Positions 1-6,235 are shown, counted from the stretch's first letter. The stretch is 8,386 bases of DNA from DATESZ01 sp035283845 (GCA_035283845.1 DATESZ010000033.1:1-8386); one strand, 5' to 3'. Numbers and translations: made by a program. Notes: generated by a model not told the origin, from the letters alone.

Positions 1-196
1 TCAACATGTGTACATGATCGGGCATCAGATGCCCTTCCTCTATCCGGCTTTCTTTGTACTGGGCCAGCTTTTTGAATACTTCCCCAAGGTGCGGCCTCAA
101 CTGCTCGTACAACGTTTTACGTCTGCATTTCGGAATGAATACCACATGGTATTTGCATTCCCATTTACTATGACTTAGGCTTTCGCTGTCGTCCAT
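1..196 (-). CDS. tnpA: IS200/IS605-family Y1 transposase TnpA, 5' part (cut by window edge)
   Basis: Reading leftwards from the ATG at 196-194, 65 codons are visible before the window ends, so this is the N-terminal part of a protein usually about 130-150 residues long. The opening KWECKYHVVFIPKCRR and the later GHLMPDHVHML are hallmarks of IS200-type single-strand transposases. H61 and H63 form the HUH metal-binding motif. The catalytic tyrosine lies in the missing C-terminal half. A Shine-Dalgarno AAAGGAG at 204-210 supports this start. Known family role: TnpA dimers recognise subterminal hairpins and cut and rejoin single-stranded DNA, moving the element without target duplication. No accessory tnpB is visible on this side. 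Whether the gene is intact cannot be judged from the visible part, which shows no frameshift or stop. Confidence 0.93.
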   Translation of the reverse strand, partial: MDDSESLSHSKWECKYHVVFIPKCRRKTLYEQLRPHLGEVFKKLAQYKESRIEEGHLMPDHVHML

Positions 197-283
197 CTCG
201 ATTCTCCTTTCTTCGTGTGCTTGGCGGCTCACGATTCAGAGTGTCGCAGATGGACTCCTGTAAATGTCAAACTTCTACTGCCA

Positions 284-300
284 CCCCGGCATAGCCGGGG
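284..300. repeat. Subterminal hairpin of the IS200-type element
   Basis: A perfect 7-bp inverted repeat, CCCCGGC-ATA-GCCGGGG, lies 88 bases upstream of the transposase start. IS200/IS605 elements carry such short-looped hairpins near each end, where TnpA binds. By position this would be the left end of the element, with the exact cleavage point probably within the next 20-30 bases to the right (about 301-330). The boundary cannot be fixed without the other end or an empty site. Confidence 0.7.
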
Positions 301-364
301 GATTTCCTATGTTGGGTTAAAAAAGTGGATGCATCGGCTTATCAAACCATAATCTCCTGATGGC

Positions 365-416
365 CGCCAAACCGGGGGGCGGACGCATTCAAGTTTGGCG
401 CTGGCGAGAACGCCGG
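365..416. repeat. Two adjacent GC-rich inverted repeats
   Basis: CGCCAAAC (365-372) is the exact reverse complement of GTTTGGCG (393-400), with a 20-base G-rich loop. It is directly followed by CTGGCG-AGAA-CGCCGG (401-416), a 6-bp stem including one G-T pair and a four-base loop. They could form stable secondary structure on the end of the leftward operon transcript. They may equally be remnants of a palindromic element of the sort IS200-type elements tend to sit near. Function is unproven. Confidence 0.5.
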
Positions 417-486
417 GGGGCAGGGGATTGCAAGCCGCGCTTCTTCGATGACGGGCACCCTGCCATGCAGCATGCCGGATTCAGCA

Positions 487-518
487 TCCCAGCCGCCCGG
501 ACTCACTCATTGCTGGGA
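487..518. repeat. Inverted repeat downstream of the ABC operon
   Basis: TCCCAGC (487-493) pairs exactly with GCTGGGA (512-518) across an 18-base loop. It begins 47 bases beyond the stop of the minus-strand DUF4340 gene, a position suited to a 3'-end processing or termination structure. The long loop and absent U-run make an intrinsic terminator doubtful. Confidence 0.35.
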
Positions 519-564
519 CACGGCTCTTTAATTTCTATTGGGTGTCTATTGCAAAGGCTGCAAC

Positions 565-1527
565 TCACGCGCCGGCACCCGCCTCCAGCAATTTATCCAT
601 ATTCAAAATGAGGGTGTCGACCAAGCCCTCTTCGACATCAAATACTTTTTTCGCCTGATCCACCTTGGCAAAATAGCCTCTCCTTGCCCGGTCCTTGTCG
701 CCAATGGTGAGGATGTACGGTTTCTCTTTTTGCTCTTGATAGATGGTCAACTGCAGCCTCGGTGAAGAGAGGCCATAAGGGGCAAGGTCAGCCGGGTTTT
801 CATCGACAAAGGCCTTTATTTCCCCATTTTTTATCGCATACAGGTATTCCAGCACCTTGGCCATCGAGGCTATCCCGGTTGTTGGTTCAAGCATATTCCA
901 TTTTGACTGATTCTGCACGATGACCACTCTGCTCATGCCCTTTTTGACTATTTCGAGCCGCCTCAACTTGGCCGGGTCGAAATCCAGGATGGTCTTGTCC
1001 CGCAAGTCGTAGGCTTCTTTGCTCACTTCTTTCTTGAGATCCGAATGTACGCGGTACACCTCCGGCCTTCCCTTGAACATGGCATACGCCACATTATTGG
1101 TAGGGCCTCTTTCTCCGAAAACAATAACGGTTTCCCCATTGGCAGACTTCAGACCCATTTCAACTTCGGGGTCACCCAGGCCCAGCTCGACCAATTTGTC
1201 GTGCTCAACCTTTTCAAACAGTACCGCATCCTTTCTGGAGGTGACGACGTTGGTTAATAACTTTTCTATTGCCTTGTCATCCCCTTTTGCGCTTAATGGC
1301 TGGGCCAATTGCCATCCGTCTTTCTCCCGAACCACCTCGATCTGGCGGTTTTCTTTGATATAGTTTATCCGGAATTCCGAGATATCCTTCACGGCAGTGG
1401 GTAGCAGTTTCAGCTGTTCTTCTTTTAACTGCTTGACCGCTTCCTCCTTCTGGTCGAAGAAGAAGAACGCACCGCTCAGTGCGATCAGCACGATAAACCA
1501 GAAAAGCGTTTTTTTAGTGAAGTTCAC
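565..1527 (-). CDS. DUF4340 domain-containing membrane-anchored protein
   Basis: This 320-residue protein has one N-terminal membrane anchor (about residues 8-25) and a large, presumably periplasmic, domain. The domain consists of two similar halves. Each has an early W (WQLAQP at 72, WNMLEP at 210), a GL..P turn (LGLGDP, YGLSSP) and an IxxGx strand followed by a Y-F/A-K strand, as is typical of the duplicated DUF4340 fold. Translation starts at GTG (1527-1525), which overlaps the TGA of the upstream GldG-like gene as GTGA, so translation is probably coupled. DUF4340 proteins commonly occur as the last gene of GldA-GldF-GldG-type ABC operons, as here. The likely role is as a membrane-tethered subunit of that complex. 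The biochemical function is unknown. It ends with the small-residue tail EAGAGA. Confidence 0.88.
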   Translation of the reverse strand: MNFTKKTLFWFIVLIALSGAFFFFDQKEEAVKQLKEEQLKLLPTAVKDISEFRINYIKENRQIEVVREKDGWQLAQPLSAKGDDKAIEKLLTNVVTSRKDAVLFEKVEHDKLVELGLGDPEVEMGLKSANGETVIVFGERGPTNNVAYAMFKGRPEVYRVHSDLKKEVSKEAYDLRDKTILDFDPAKLRRLEIVKKGMSRVVIVQNQSKWNMLEPTTGIASMAKVLEYLYAIKNGEIKAFVDENPADLAPYGLSSPRLQLTIYQEQKEKPYILTIGDKDRARRGYFAKVDQAKKVFDVEEGLVDTLILNMDKLLEAGAGA

Positions 1528-3113
1528 GCGCCCCGCCTTCTTCTGGCGGTTACGCCAAGTCCCGTCACCAGCAGCAGCGAGGGCACAATCACCACGGAAA
1601 GCCAGAAAACAATTTTTCCCTGAACCGGGGTTAGCAGCAGGGGCGTCAGGCCCGGTTCTTTTTTCCTTACCGAGATCAGGATATGTTCCTCTGCCAGCCA
1701 GTTAAGCATGTTCAGGAGAAGATCCTTATTCCCTGCCTTCAGGAATTTATTGCTCGCAAAGTCCGAATCTCCCGTGACCAGGATCTTCCCCCAGGTCTTG
1801 AGGCTGTCCTGCCCTTCCCCGGCTTTATCGTCCTTGGCTTTGTTGTCCTTGTTGCCCCCGAGGTCTACCTCCACTGCGGTGACTGCCACCACACTGATGG
1901 GTCCGCGTTTGTGCTTGTCAGCGTCAAATTCCTCATCTTCCCTGGTCAGTTTCTTGAGATCACTGGTCACCGTCCAGCTCTTGTCGCTGGTTTTGGCGAT
2001 ATCGAAGCTTCCCTTGGCCGGTTCTTCCTTTATATGGACAGAGCGGGCAAACGGGAAAAAGGTAAACTGCTCAAATTCACGGGTAACGGGATGATTCTTG
2101 TCATATTGCACCACCACGGGTATCGCGATATTGCTGCCGGAAAGCTGGCTTGTTTTGTCAAAAATGAGATCGTTCGTGAGCTCGAAGCCGAATCCGCCCA
2201 GGTAGCTGGTGAGCTTGGGCAACCCGCCGGGGTCAACCATGAAAACGACTCGCCCGCCTTGTTTGACGAATGCCGTGATCTTGTCCAGCTCGGCCTGCAG
2301 ATAGTCCGTTTCGGGACCAGCCACCACCAACACGGCAGCATCATCCGGCACCTTTTCCGCGTTGATCAGCAGCAGGTCGCGCACCTGATGGTTTTCTCTC
2401 TCGATCGCCTCCTTGACATACGAATAACCGTTTTCCTCCTGGTTATCGATACGCTTCTCGCCGTGCCCGGTGACAAAGTAGAAAACCTTGATGTCTTTGC
2501 TCAGCAACTTAAGCAGGGAATTGGTGAGTTTGTTTTCGGATTCAGTGCCGATAACCTCATGCTTGGCGCCATATTTCAATACCGTCGTCCGGTAAGACGT
2601 CACCTCATACTTTGCGGTTTCTATCGGATCCCTGTCCGGGTCTACAAAGCGAAAACTGAATTTGGGCGAGTGGTAGGAATATTCACTCAACAGGTCGGAC
2701 ATGGCCTGTCTCGTCCGCTCGTCGCTACGATAAAAGGCGATGGCCTCAACATCCTCTTTCAGGGATTTTAATATCTTGACCGTATGGTCAGACAGGGTAT
2801 ACCTGTTATCCCGTGTCAAATCGACCCTCACCTTGTATTTGACCGACATGCCCGCAACAAGCCCGATTATCACCAAAAACACCATGCTCATGACCGCCGT
2901 GTTAAAGGCGTACTTGGTGGATCGCTTGGTGATGAATTCCCTGATTTCCGGAAAGTAGATATAGAAAAACAGCAGCAGTAGCAGCAGCCCGATCCAGATC
3001 AGCGCCAATGGCAGGTTGCCCATCTCGCCGGTTATTGCATAAGTGATTCCCCCTGCCGCCATCAAGAAAATCGACAGCAGGCCCAATGGCGCGAATAATC
3101 CCCTGGCTTTCAT
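1524..3113 (-). CDS. GldG-family ABC transporter auxiliary membrane protein
   Basis: This 529-residue protein has N-terminal hydrophobic segments at about 7-27, 35-53 and 73-90, a long soluble domain, and a C-terminal membrane helix (about 496-520) ending in RRRRG. After the third segment comes KVRVDLTRDNRYTLSDHT, the conserved entry of the GldG/ABC_transp_aux domain (VDLT...YTLS). The middle contains VFYFVTGHGEKR and a later VVFMVDPGG, typical of the family. A charged Lys/Asp/Glu insertion (DNKAKDDKAGEGQD) probably forms a flexible loop. The reading frame is open further upstream to 3176, but the ATG at 3113 is preferred. It overlaps the permease stop as TAATG, is preceded by GAGGTGGAG, and gives a sensible membrane start. 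Gliding Bacteroidota use GldG with GldA and GldF. In other phyla the complex has no established substrate. Confidence 0.9.
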   Translation of the reverse strand: MKARGLFAPLGLLSIFLMAAGGITYAITGEMGNLPLALIWIGLLLLLLFFYIYFPEIREFITKRSTKYAFNTAVMSMVFLVIIGLVAGMSVKYKVRVDLTRDNRYTLSDHTVKILKSLKEDVEAIAFYRSDERTRQAMSDLLSEYSYHSPKFSFRFVDPDRDPIETAKYEVTSYRTTVLKYGAKHEVIGTESENKLTNSLLKLLSKDIKVFYFVTGHGEKRIDNQEENGYSYVKEAIERENHQVRDLLLINAEKVPDDAAVLVVAGPETDYLQAELDKITAFVKQGGRVVFMVDPGGLPKLTSYLGGFGFELTNDLIFDKTSQLSGSNIAIPVVVQYDKNHPVTREFEQFTFFPFARSVHIKEEPAKGSFDIAKTSDKSWTVTSDLKKLTREDEEFDADKHKRGPISVVAVTAVEVDLGGNKDNKAKDDKAGEGQDSLKTWGKILVTGDSDFASNKFLKAGNKDLLLNMLNWLAEEHILISVRKKEPGLTPLLLTPVQGKIVFWLSVVIVPSLLLVTGLGVTARRRRGA

Positions 3114-3895
3114 TATCTCCACCTCTTCGTTTCTAGACTTCTGAGCGTAAGGAACAGGAATAGCACGATGAAACACAGGTAGTAAATGATGTCCGTCGAA
3201 TCCACGACCCCCTTCGACATGCTTTCTATGTGCTCGTTAATCGAAAGATAGCTGAGAAATCGGCCCAGCCCGGCAGATACCAGCGGGGCGGAATAGCTGA
3301 TCAACCAGAAAAAGAACAGCATGGCAAAGGATATTGAAGCAGAGACAATCTGGTTTTCCGTCAACGACGAAGTAAACAGCCCCAAGGAGATGGCTGACGC
3401 CCCCAGCAGAACCAGGCCCAGATAACCTGTCCCGATTGGCACCACTTCCGGTTCGCCAAAAGCGATCAGGAGAATCGGATAAGCAACCGTCAGCACGACC
3501 ATGGTCAGCACGACAACAAGGCAGGCCAGATATTTGCCCAGCACGACGTCAACATCATTGACCGGAAAAGTCAGCAGCAGCTCAATCGTGCCGGTCTTCT
3601 TCTCTTCGGCCAGCAGTCTCATCGTCAATAACGGTGTCATCATCAGCAAGATAATACCGATCGTTCCAAACAGCGGCCTGATCACCGTCTCATTGATATT
3701 CAACAGCTGGTATTGCTTTGCCAGCATCGGATCGGACTGTGCCTGATAACTGACAATCGAGAAGGTGGCGGTGAGGTTGTAGAAAAAATAACCCGTCATC
3801 AGCAAAAACATGATGATCACGATATAAACCGTAAACGAGCTGAAATAGGATTTCAGCTCCCGATTGAGGATAAGGGCGATATTCCTGATATTCAT
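3113..3895 (-). CDS. ABC-2 type transporter permease (GldF-like)
   Basis: This 260-residue integral membrane protein has about six hydrophobic segments, at about 21-43, 74-94, 117-146, 153-176, 182-203 and 233-250. The cytoplasmic stretch EEKKTGTIELLLTFPV (97-112) matches the conserved ABC-2/NosY-like motif in which E-KK-GT-E-LL-PV follows the second helix and contacts the ATPase. The start ATG overlaps the stop of the ATPase gene as ATGA (3892-3895), and its own stop overlaps the next start, so the four genes are translated as a tight unit. Known family role: the membrane channel half of an ABC exporter-type complex, here likely dimeric. The transported substrate is not deducible. Confidence 0.92.
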   Translation of the reverse strand: MNIRNIALILNRELKSYFSSFTVYIVIIMFLLMTGYFFYNLTATFSIVSYQAQSDPMLAKQYQLLNINETVIRPLFGTIGIILLMMTPLLTMRLLAEEKKTGTIELLLTFPVNDVDVVLGKYLACLVVVLTMVVLTVAYPILLIAFGEPEVVPIGTGYLGLVLLGASAISLGLFTSSLTENQIVSASISFAMLFFFWLISYSAPLVSAGLGRFLSYLSINEHIESMSKGVVDSTDIIYYLCFIVLFLFLTLRSLETKRWR

Positions 3896-4824
3896 GCCTC
3901 TTCCTTTGTGACCAGTTTGATGAAGATATCTTCCAGGCTAACCTCCAGGAGGCGCATTTCCACTAGCTCAAATTTGTTTCTTTCGATCATCGCCTGGATG
4001 CCTTGCCTGCCCTGTTTTTCATCTTCCAGCACGACAATAAATCCGTTGGCGTCCCCCGAGGCTGGCTCTCTTTCAACGCCTTTAATGCCGCTTACACGGG
4101 CAAGTTCCTGCTCAATCGTCTGCGCATTGCCGTTAATGCGCAATAACATTCGCTGCGCGCTTTCAGTTGCAAGGTTCTCCGGCCGGTCTTCTGCCACCAC
4201 TTTTCCCTTGTTGATAATGATCACCCTGCCGCAGAGGATGCTGACTTCCGGGAGAATATGGGTGCTGAGAATAACGGTGTGCTTGCCTGCCAATTCCTTG
4301 ATCAGCTTTCTGATTTCCTTGATCTGCTTGGGATCAAGCCCTACCGTAGGCTCGTCAAGAATCAAAACCTCCGGGTCGTTGACCAATGCCTGGGCAATGC
4401 CGACCCTCTGCCTGTATCCCCGGGAGATCGCGCTGATCAACTTGTTGGAAACGTCGCTGAGACCACAGTCATCCATGACCCTGGCTGCTTTTCGATTGAC
4501 CTCTTTGCCGGGCGTTCCCTTGATGGCCGCCACAAAACGAAGGTAGTCCTGCACTTTCATGTCCTCATAAAGCGGCACCCGCTCCGGAAGATAGCCTATC
4601 CTTTTGCGAACATTCAACGAGTCCTCGAAACAATTGTAGCCAGCCACCATGACCTTCCCCTTGGTGGGAGGAAAAAAACAGGTCAAAATGCGCATTACCG
4701 TGGTCTTCCCCGCCCCGTTAGGCCCAAGAAAACCCAGGATCTCGCCTTTTTCAACAGTGAAGCTGATATTGTCAACAGCGCGGAACTCGCCGTATTCCTT
4801 GGTTAAATTTTCGACTTCAATCAT
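3892..4824 (-). CDS. ABC transporter ATP-binding protein (GldA-like)
   Basis: This 310-residue ATPase drives the adjoining permease. Visible motifs are Walker A GPNGAGKTT (34-42), an altered Q-loop region GYLPE (77-81), signature SRGYRQR (134-140), Walker B VLILDEP (153-159), D-loop GLDP (162-165) and the switch histidine in STHI (H189). The SRGYRQR signature in place of LSGGQ is usual in the GldA/NatA-like branch. The C-terminal 90 residues form an accessory domain seen in ABC-2 ATPases. Start choice: the frame extends to a TTG at 4884, but the ATG at 4824 gives the canonical opening MIEVENLTKEYG. Its Shine-Dalgarno is weak (an A/T-rich leader precedes it), so the start is inferred from protein alignment logic. 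First gene of the leftward four-gene operon. Confidence 0.93.
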   Translation of the reverse strand: MIEVENLTKEYGEFRAVDNISFTVEKGEILGFLGPNGAGKTTVMRILTCFFPPTKGKVMVAGYNCFEDSLNVRKRIGYLPERVPLYEDMKVQDYLRFVAAIKGTPGKEVNRKAARVMDDCGLSDVSNKLISAISRGYRQRVGIAQALVNDPEVLILDEPTVGLDPKQIKEIRKLIKELAGKHTVILSTHILPEVSILCGRVIIINKGKVVAEDRPENLATESAQRMLLRINGNAQTIEQELARVSGIKGVEREPASGDANGFIVVLEDEKQGRQGIQAMIERNKFELVEMRLLEVSLEDIFIKLVTKEEA

Positions 4825-4854
4825 TAGATTTACTTTACTAATTGATAATTTTTC

Positions 4855-4884
4855 ATGATAACAGCAATTGTTTTTTTGGCGCAA
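4855..4884 (-). promoter_or_regulatory. Candidate sigma70 promoter of the ABC operon
   Basis: On the minus strand TTGCGC (4884-4879) is followed after 18 bases by TATCAT (4860-4855), a five-of-six match to the -10 consensus. It lies 31 bases before the ATPase ATG. A perfect TTGACA is also present at 4897-4892, but its best -10 partner (AACAAT) is 19 bases away. Either could act. Prediction only. Confidence 0.35.
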
Positions 4885-4901
4885 CTCTGTTTGTCAAAAC
4901 A

Positions 4902-4940
4902 CTGCCCAACCAGGGGCGAGAATGAATTCTCTTCGGGCAG
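4902..4940. repeat. Nested inverted repeat upstream of the ABC operon
   Basis: CTGCCC (4902-4907) pairs with GGGCAG (4935-4940), enclosing GAGAAT-GA-ATTCTC (4918-4931). An alternative shorter pairing GCCC/GGGC (4904-4907 with 4912-4916) competes with the outer stem. It sits just upstream of the candidate ABC promoter, where an operator would be expected. It could also be a chance palindrome. Confidence 0.4.
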
Positions 4941-5067
4941 ATGCGCGCAACGAGCAATGTCAGGACTCACGCCTTTCGCGTTAGATGTTTTTCGCAATAG
5001 CCCGCAGCCCGTGTGGCCATATGCTCTACGCGCAAGCGTGCAGACAGATACTGGTTAGAAAATATTT

Positions 5068-5096
5068 TTGAACCAATAATTTGGTTGTGCTAACAT
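5068..5096 (+). promoter_or_regulatory. Candidate promoter with palindrome for the FGE-like gene
   Basis: TTGAAC (5068-5073) is separated by 17 bases from TAACAT (5091-5096), and the -10 element is preceded by TGC, an extended -10 motif. The spacer contains the palindrome AACCAA-TAAT-TTGGTT (5071-5086), overlapping the -35 element, a typical repressor or activator placement. The predicted start would lie near 5103, leaving a leader of about 68 bases before the ATG at 5171. Confidence 0.4.
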
Positions 5097-5136
5097 AATC
5101 GTGCGTGTTAGATGCGCCACGATAAAACATTTTTTT
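5090..5136 (+). repeat. Interleaved inverted repeats and T-run before the FGE-like gene
   Basis: CTAACA (5090-5095) pairs with TGTTAG (5106-5111). ATCGTGCG (5098-5105) pairs with CG-C-CACGAT (5115-5123) with one bulged base. The two pairings cross each other, so only one can form as a simple hairpin. Seven T residues follow at 5130-5136, after a six-base gap. Possible readings are overlapping operator sites around the transcription start or a weak attenuator. Neither is demonstrated. Confidence 0.35.
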
Positions 5137-5170
5137 AGGAATGCTCACTTTCAGAAGGGATTCGCATATT

Positions 5171-5920
5171 ATGAAGAAACAATTCATGGGGAGTAAGGTT
5201 GTTCTCGGTCTTTTGACCATAATACTGGCGGGGATATCAAGCGCTGGGGCGAGTGAATCCTCAGACCGTCCTTCTGCAAAGAAGCAGCCTTCCGCAAAGA
5301 AAGAAAAAGCCAAGAAGGACGAAGTCAAGCATTATGACGAAATGGTGGTCATCCCTGCCGGGAAGTTCATTTTTGGAAAGCCCGGTGCAACCAAGGAAAT
5401 CAGCTTGCCTGCCTATTCGATAGACAAGTACGAGGTTACCAATAAACAGTTCGCCAGGTTCAATTTGGATTTCAAATATGGCAAAGGTGGGGACGATTAC
5501 CCCGCAACAATGGTTTCTCTTGTCGAAGCCAGTGACCATTGCGCAGCACTCGATAAGAGACTCCCCACGGAACAGGAATGGGAAAAAGCTGCGCGGGGCA
5601 CCGACGGCAGGACTTACCCTTGGGGAAACGATTTCAATAAGATACATTGCATAACCAAGGAAAGCGTCGAAGAGGGGCAGACTTCGATAATTGCGCCAGT
5701 CGGATCATGCGAATCAGGGAATAGTCCGTACGGCGCCGCGGATATGTCCGGTAATGTGTGGGAGTGGACCTCCAGTTTTGATGATCGTTATAGCATTCTC
5801 AAGGGTGGTTCGTTTTTTGAGGGCAGAAATTATGCCATGACTTACAGTTCCCTTCTCAGCATTCCTAATGATGCCAAAGACTATGTCGGATTTCGTTGCG
5901 TCAAAGATATTAAGAAATAA
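5171..5920 (+). CDS. Exported SUMF1/FGE-fold protein lacking the FGE cysteine pair
   Basis: This 249-residue protein has a Sec signal peptide: KK n-region, hydrophobic core about 8-22, likely cleavage after AGA at residue 27. A Lys-rich linker with PSAKKQ/PSAKKE repeats (34-52) follows, then a formylglycine-generating-enzyme-sulfatase domain. Family motifs seen are MVVIPAGKF (58-66), YEVTNKQF (87-94), RLPTEQEWEKAARG (130-143), YPWG (149-152), YGAADMSGNVWEW (187-199), KGGSFF (211-216) and GFR (240-242). True FGE carries two copper-binding cysteines after the GGS motif. Here that stretch (GGSFFEGRNYAMTYSS) has none, so sulfatase activation is unlikely. A structural, ligand-binding or NirV-like accessory role is possible. 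The usual Trp of the VSW motif is also replaced (MVSLVEA). The start at 5171 is chosen for the signal peptide and an upstream AAGGGA. An ATG at 5141 in frame lacks proper spacing. Confidence 0.85.
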   Translation: MKKQFMGSKVVLGLLTIILAGISSAGASESSDRPSAKKQPSAKKEKAKKDEVKHYDEMVVIPAGKFIFGKPGATKEISLPAYSIDKYEVTNKQFARFNLDFKYGKGGDDYPATMVSLVEASDHCAALDKRLPTEQEWEKAARGTDGRTYPWGNDFNKIHCITKESVEEGQTSIIAPVGSCESGNSPYGAADMSGNVWEWTSSFDDRYSILKGGSFFEGRNYAMTYSSLLSIPNDAKDYVGFRCVKDIKK

Positions 5921-6024
5921 GTAGCAGGGGTTGTGCGTCGGCGAAGATAGGGATTTGAGTGGGGGCAATAAAGAATTAATTAACGCATTCCAAAGGTAAC
6001 CCATAAAAATTTGCATTGCAGGCC

Positions 6025-6053
6025 TTGATTAGCAATTAATGCTTTGCTAATAT
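6025..6053 (+). promoter_or_regulatory. Candidate promoter with overlapping operator-like repeat for cytochrome b
   Basis: TTGATT (6025-6030) and TAATAT (6048-6053) are separated by 17 bases, a sigma70-like arrangement with four of six matches in each box. The perfect 8-bp inverted repeat ATTAGCAA-N8-TTGCTAAT (6028-6051) overlaps both boxes and spans the spacer, as a dimeric regulator's site would. Transcription from here would give a leader of about 175 bases. Confidence 0.4.
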
Positions 6054-6083
6054 CATTAAAATTAGAGTTTCTAAATCTTGCCC

Positions 6084-6111
6084 TGCCGGACTTGATCCGG
6101 CAATTATCAAG
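6084..6111 (+). repeat. Hairpin in the cytochrome b leader
   Basis: TGCCGGA-CTTGA-TCCGGCA (6084-6102) is a perfect 7-bp stem with a five-base loop. The loop is complementary to TCAAG at 6107-6111, so a competing or pseudoknotted pairing is possible on paper. No T-run follows, so it is not an intrinsic terminator. Short hairpins of this sequence type are common as dispersed repeats in proteobacterial genomes, which is the simplest explanation. Confidence 0.5.
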
Positions 6112-6235
6112 TATCAGGTGGACTCAGGTTTTTTATATGGCCTTAAGGTATGCAGTTATAGAGTGCCCCCTCAAATCATTAGGCTTCGTTGCCCGCCAGT
6201 TCAAATGTGAGCTGCCGCACACAATCAGGTGATTC

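Larger units (their letters stand above)
301..564. other. Non-coding gap between the IS end and the ABC operon
   Basis: This stretch holds no convincing gene. The one open frame (360-611, plus strand) encodes an arginine/proline-rich product without recognisable motifs and runs into the end of the minus-strand DUF4340 gene. The stretch is GC-rich from 361 to about 520 and contains several inverted repeats (listed separately). It lies just downstream of the leftward ABC operon, so the operon's transcript end should fall here, but none of the hairpins is followed on the minus strand by a clear U-run. Confidence 0.6.
4825..5170. other. Divergent intergenic region with inverted repeats
   Basis: These 346 bases separate the leftward ABC operon from the rightward FGE-like gene. 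No protein-coding gene is convincing. The region contains promoter-like sites for both directions and at least four short inverted repeats, listed individually. The stretch between about 4945 and 5050 is GC-rich with no feature I can name. Confidence 0.6.
5921..6235. other. Leader region between the FGE-like gene and cytochrome b
   Basis: These 315 bases hold no convincing gene. The short open frame at 6044-6232 has no coding character and no ribosome site. No intrinsic terminator is seen after the FGE-like gene. The region contains a candidate promoter with an overlapping inverted repeat and a downstream hairpin (listed separately). It ends with AGGTGA at 6227-6232, an imperfect ribosome site three bases from the cytochrome b ATG. 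Confidence 0.6.

Noticed and set aside
360..611. Plus-strand open frame of 83 codons
   Set aside because: The product is Arg/Pro/Gly-rich with no domain, no ribosome site, and its end runs into the minus-strand DUF4340 gene. It is better explained by GC-rich palindromic DNA.
1683..2771. Long plus-strand open frame (362 codons) opposite the GldG-like gene
   Set aside because: It lies entirely antisense to a well-supported gene and its translation shows no family motifs. It is probably a by-product of codon composition.
3114..3176. Upstream N-terminal extension of the GldG-like protein
   Set aside because: The extra 21 residues overlap the permease coding region. The ATG at 3113 has a ribosome site and the usual TAATG coupling.
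3713..4546. Plus-strand open frame (277 codons) opposite the permease and ATPase genes
   Set aside because: It is antisense to the Walker B and signature regions of the ABC ATPase. The Ser/Leu-rich translation has no recognisable domain.
4825..4884. N-terminal extension of the ABC ATPase from a TTG
   Set aside because: The 20 added residues are not ATPase-like, and they overlap the best promoter candidate. MIEVENL is the canonical family start.
5141..5170. Earlier ATG for the FGE-like gene
   Set aside because: Its AGGA is immediately adjacent to the ATG, leaving no spacing. The later ATG gives a clean signal peptide with a two-lysine n-region.
5171..5920. Calling this a functional formylglycine-generating enzyme
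   Set aside because: The two active-site cysteines expected after the GGS motif are absent, so only the fold is supported.
6084..6102. Hairpin as an intrinsic terminator of the FGE-like gene
   Set aside because: It is over 160 bases past the stop, lies downstream of the candidate cytochrome promoter and lacks a T-run.
6044..6232. Possible 62-codon gene or leader peptide before cytochrome b
   Set aside because: No ribosome site precedes it, it crosses the hairpin at 6084-6102, and its sequence shows no protein-like features.
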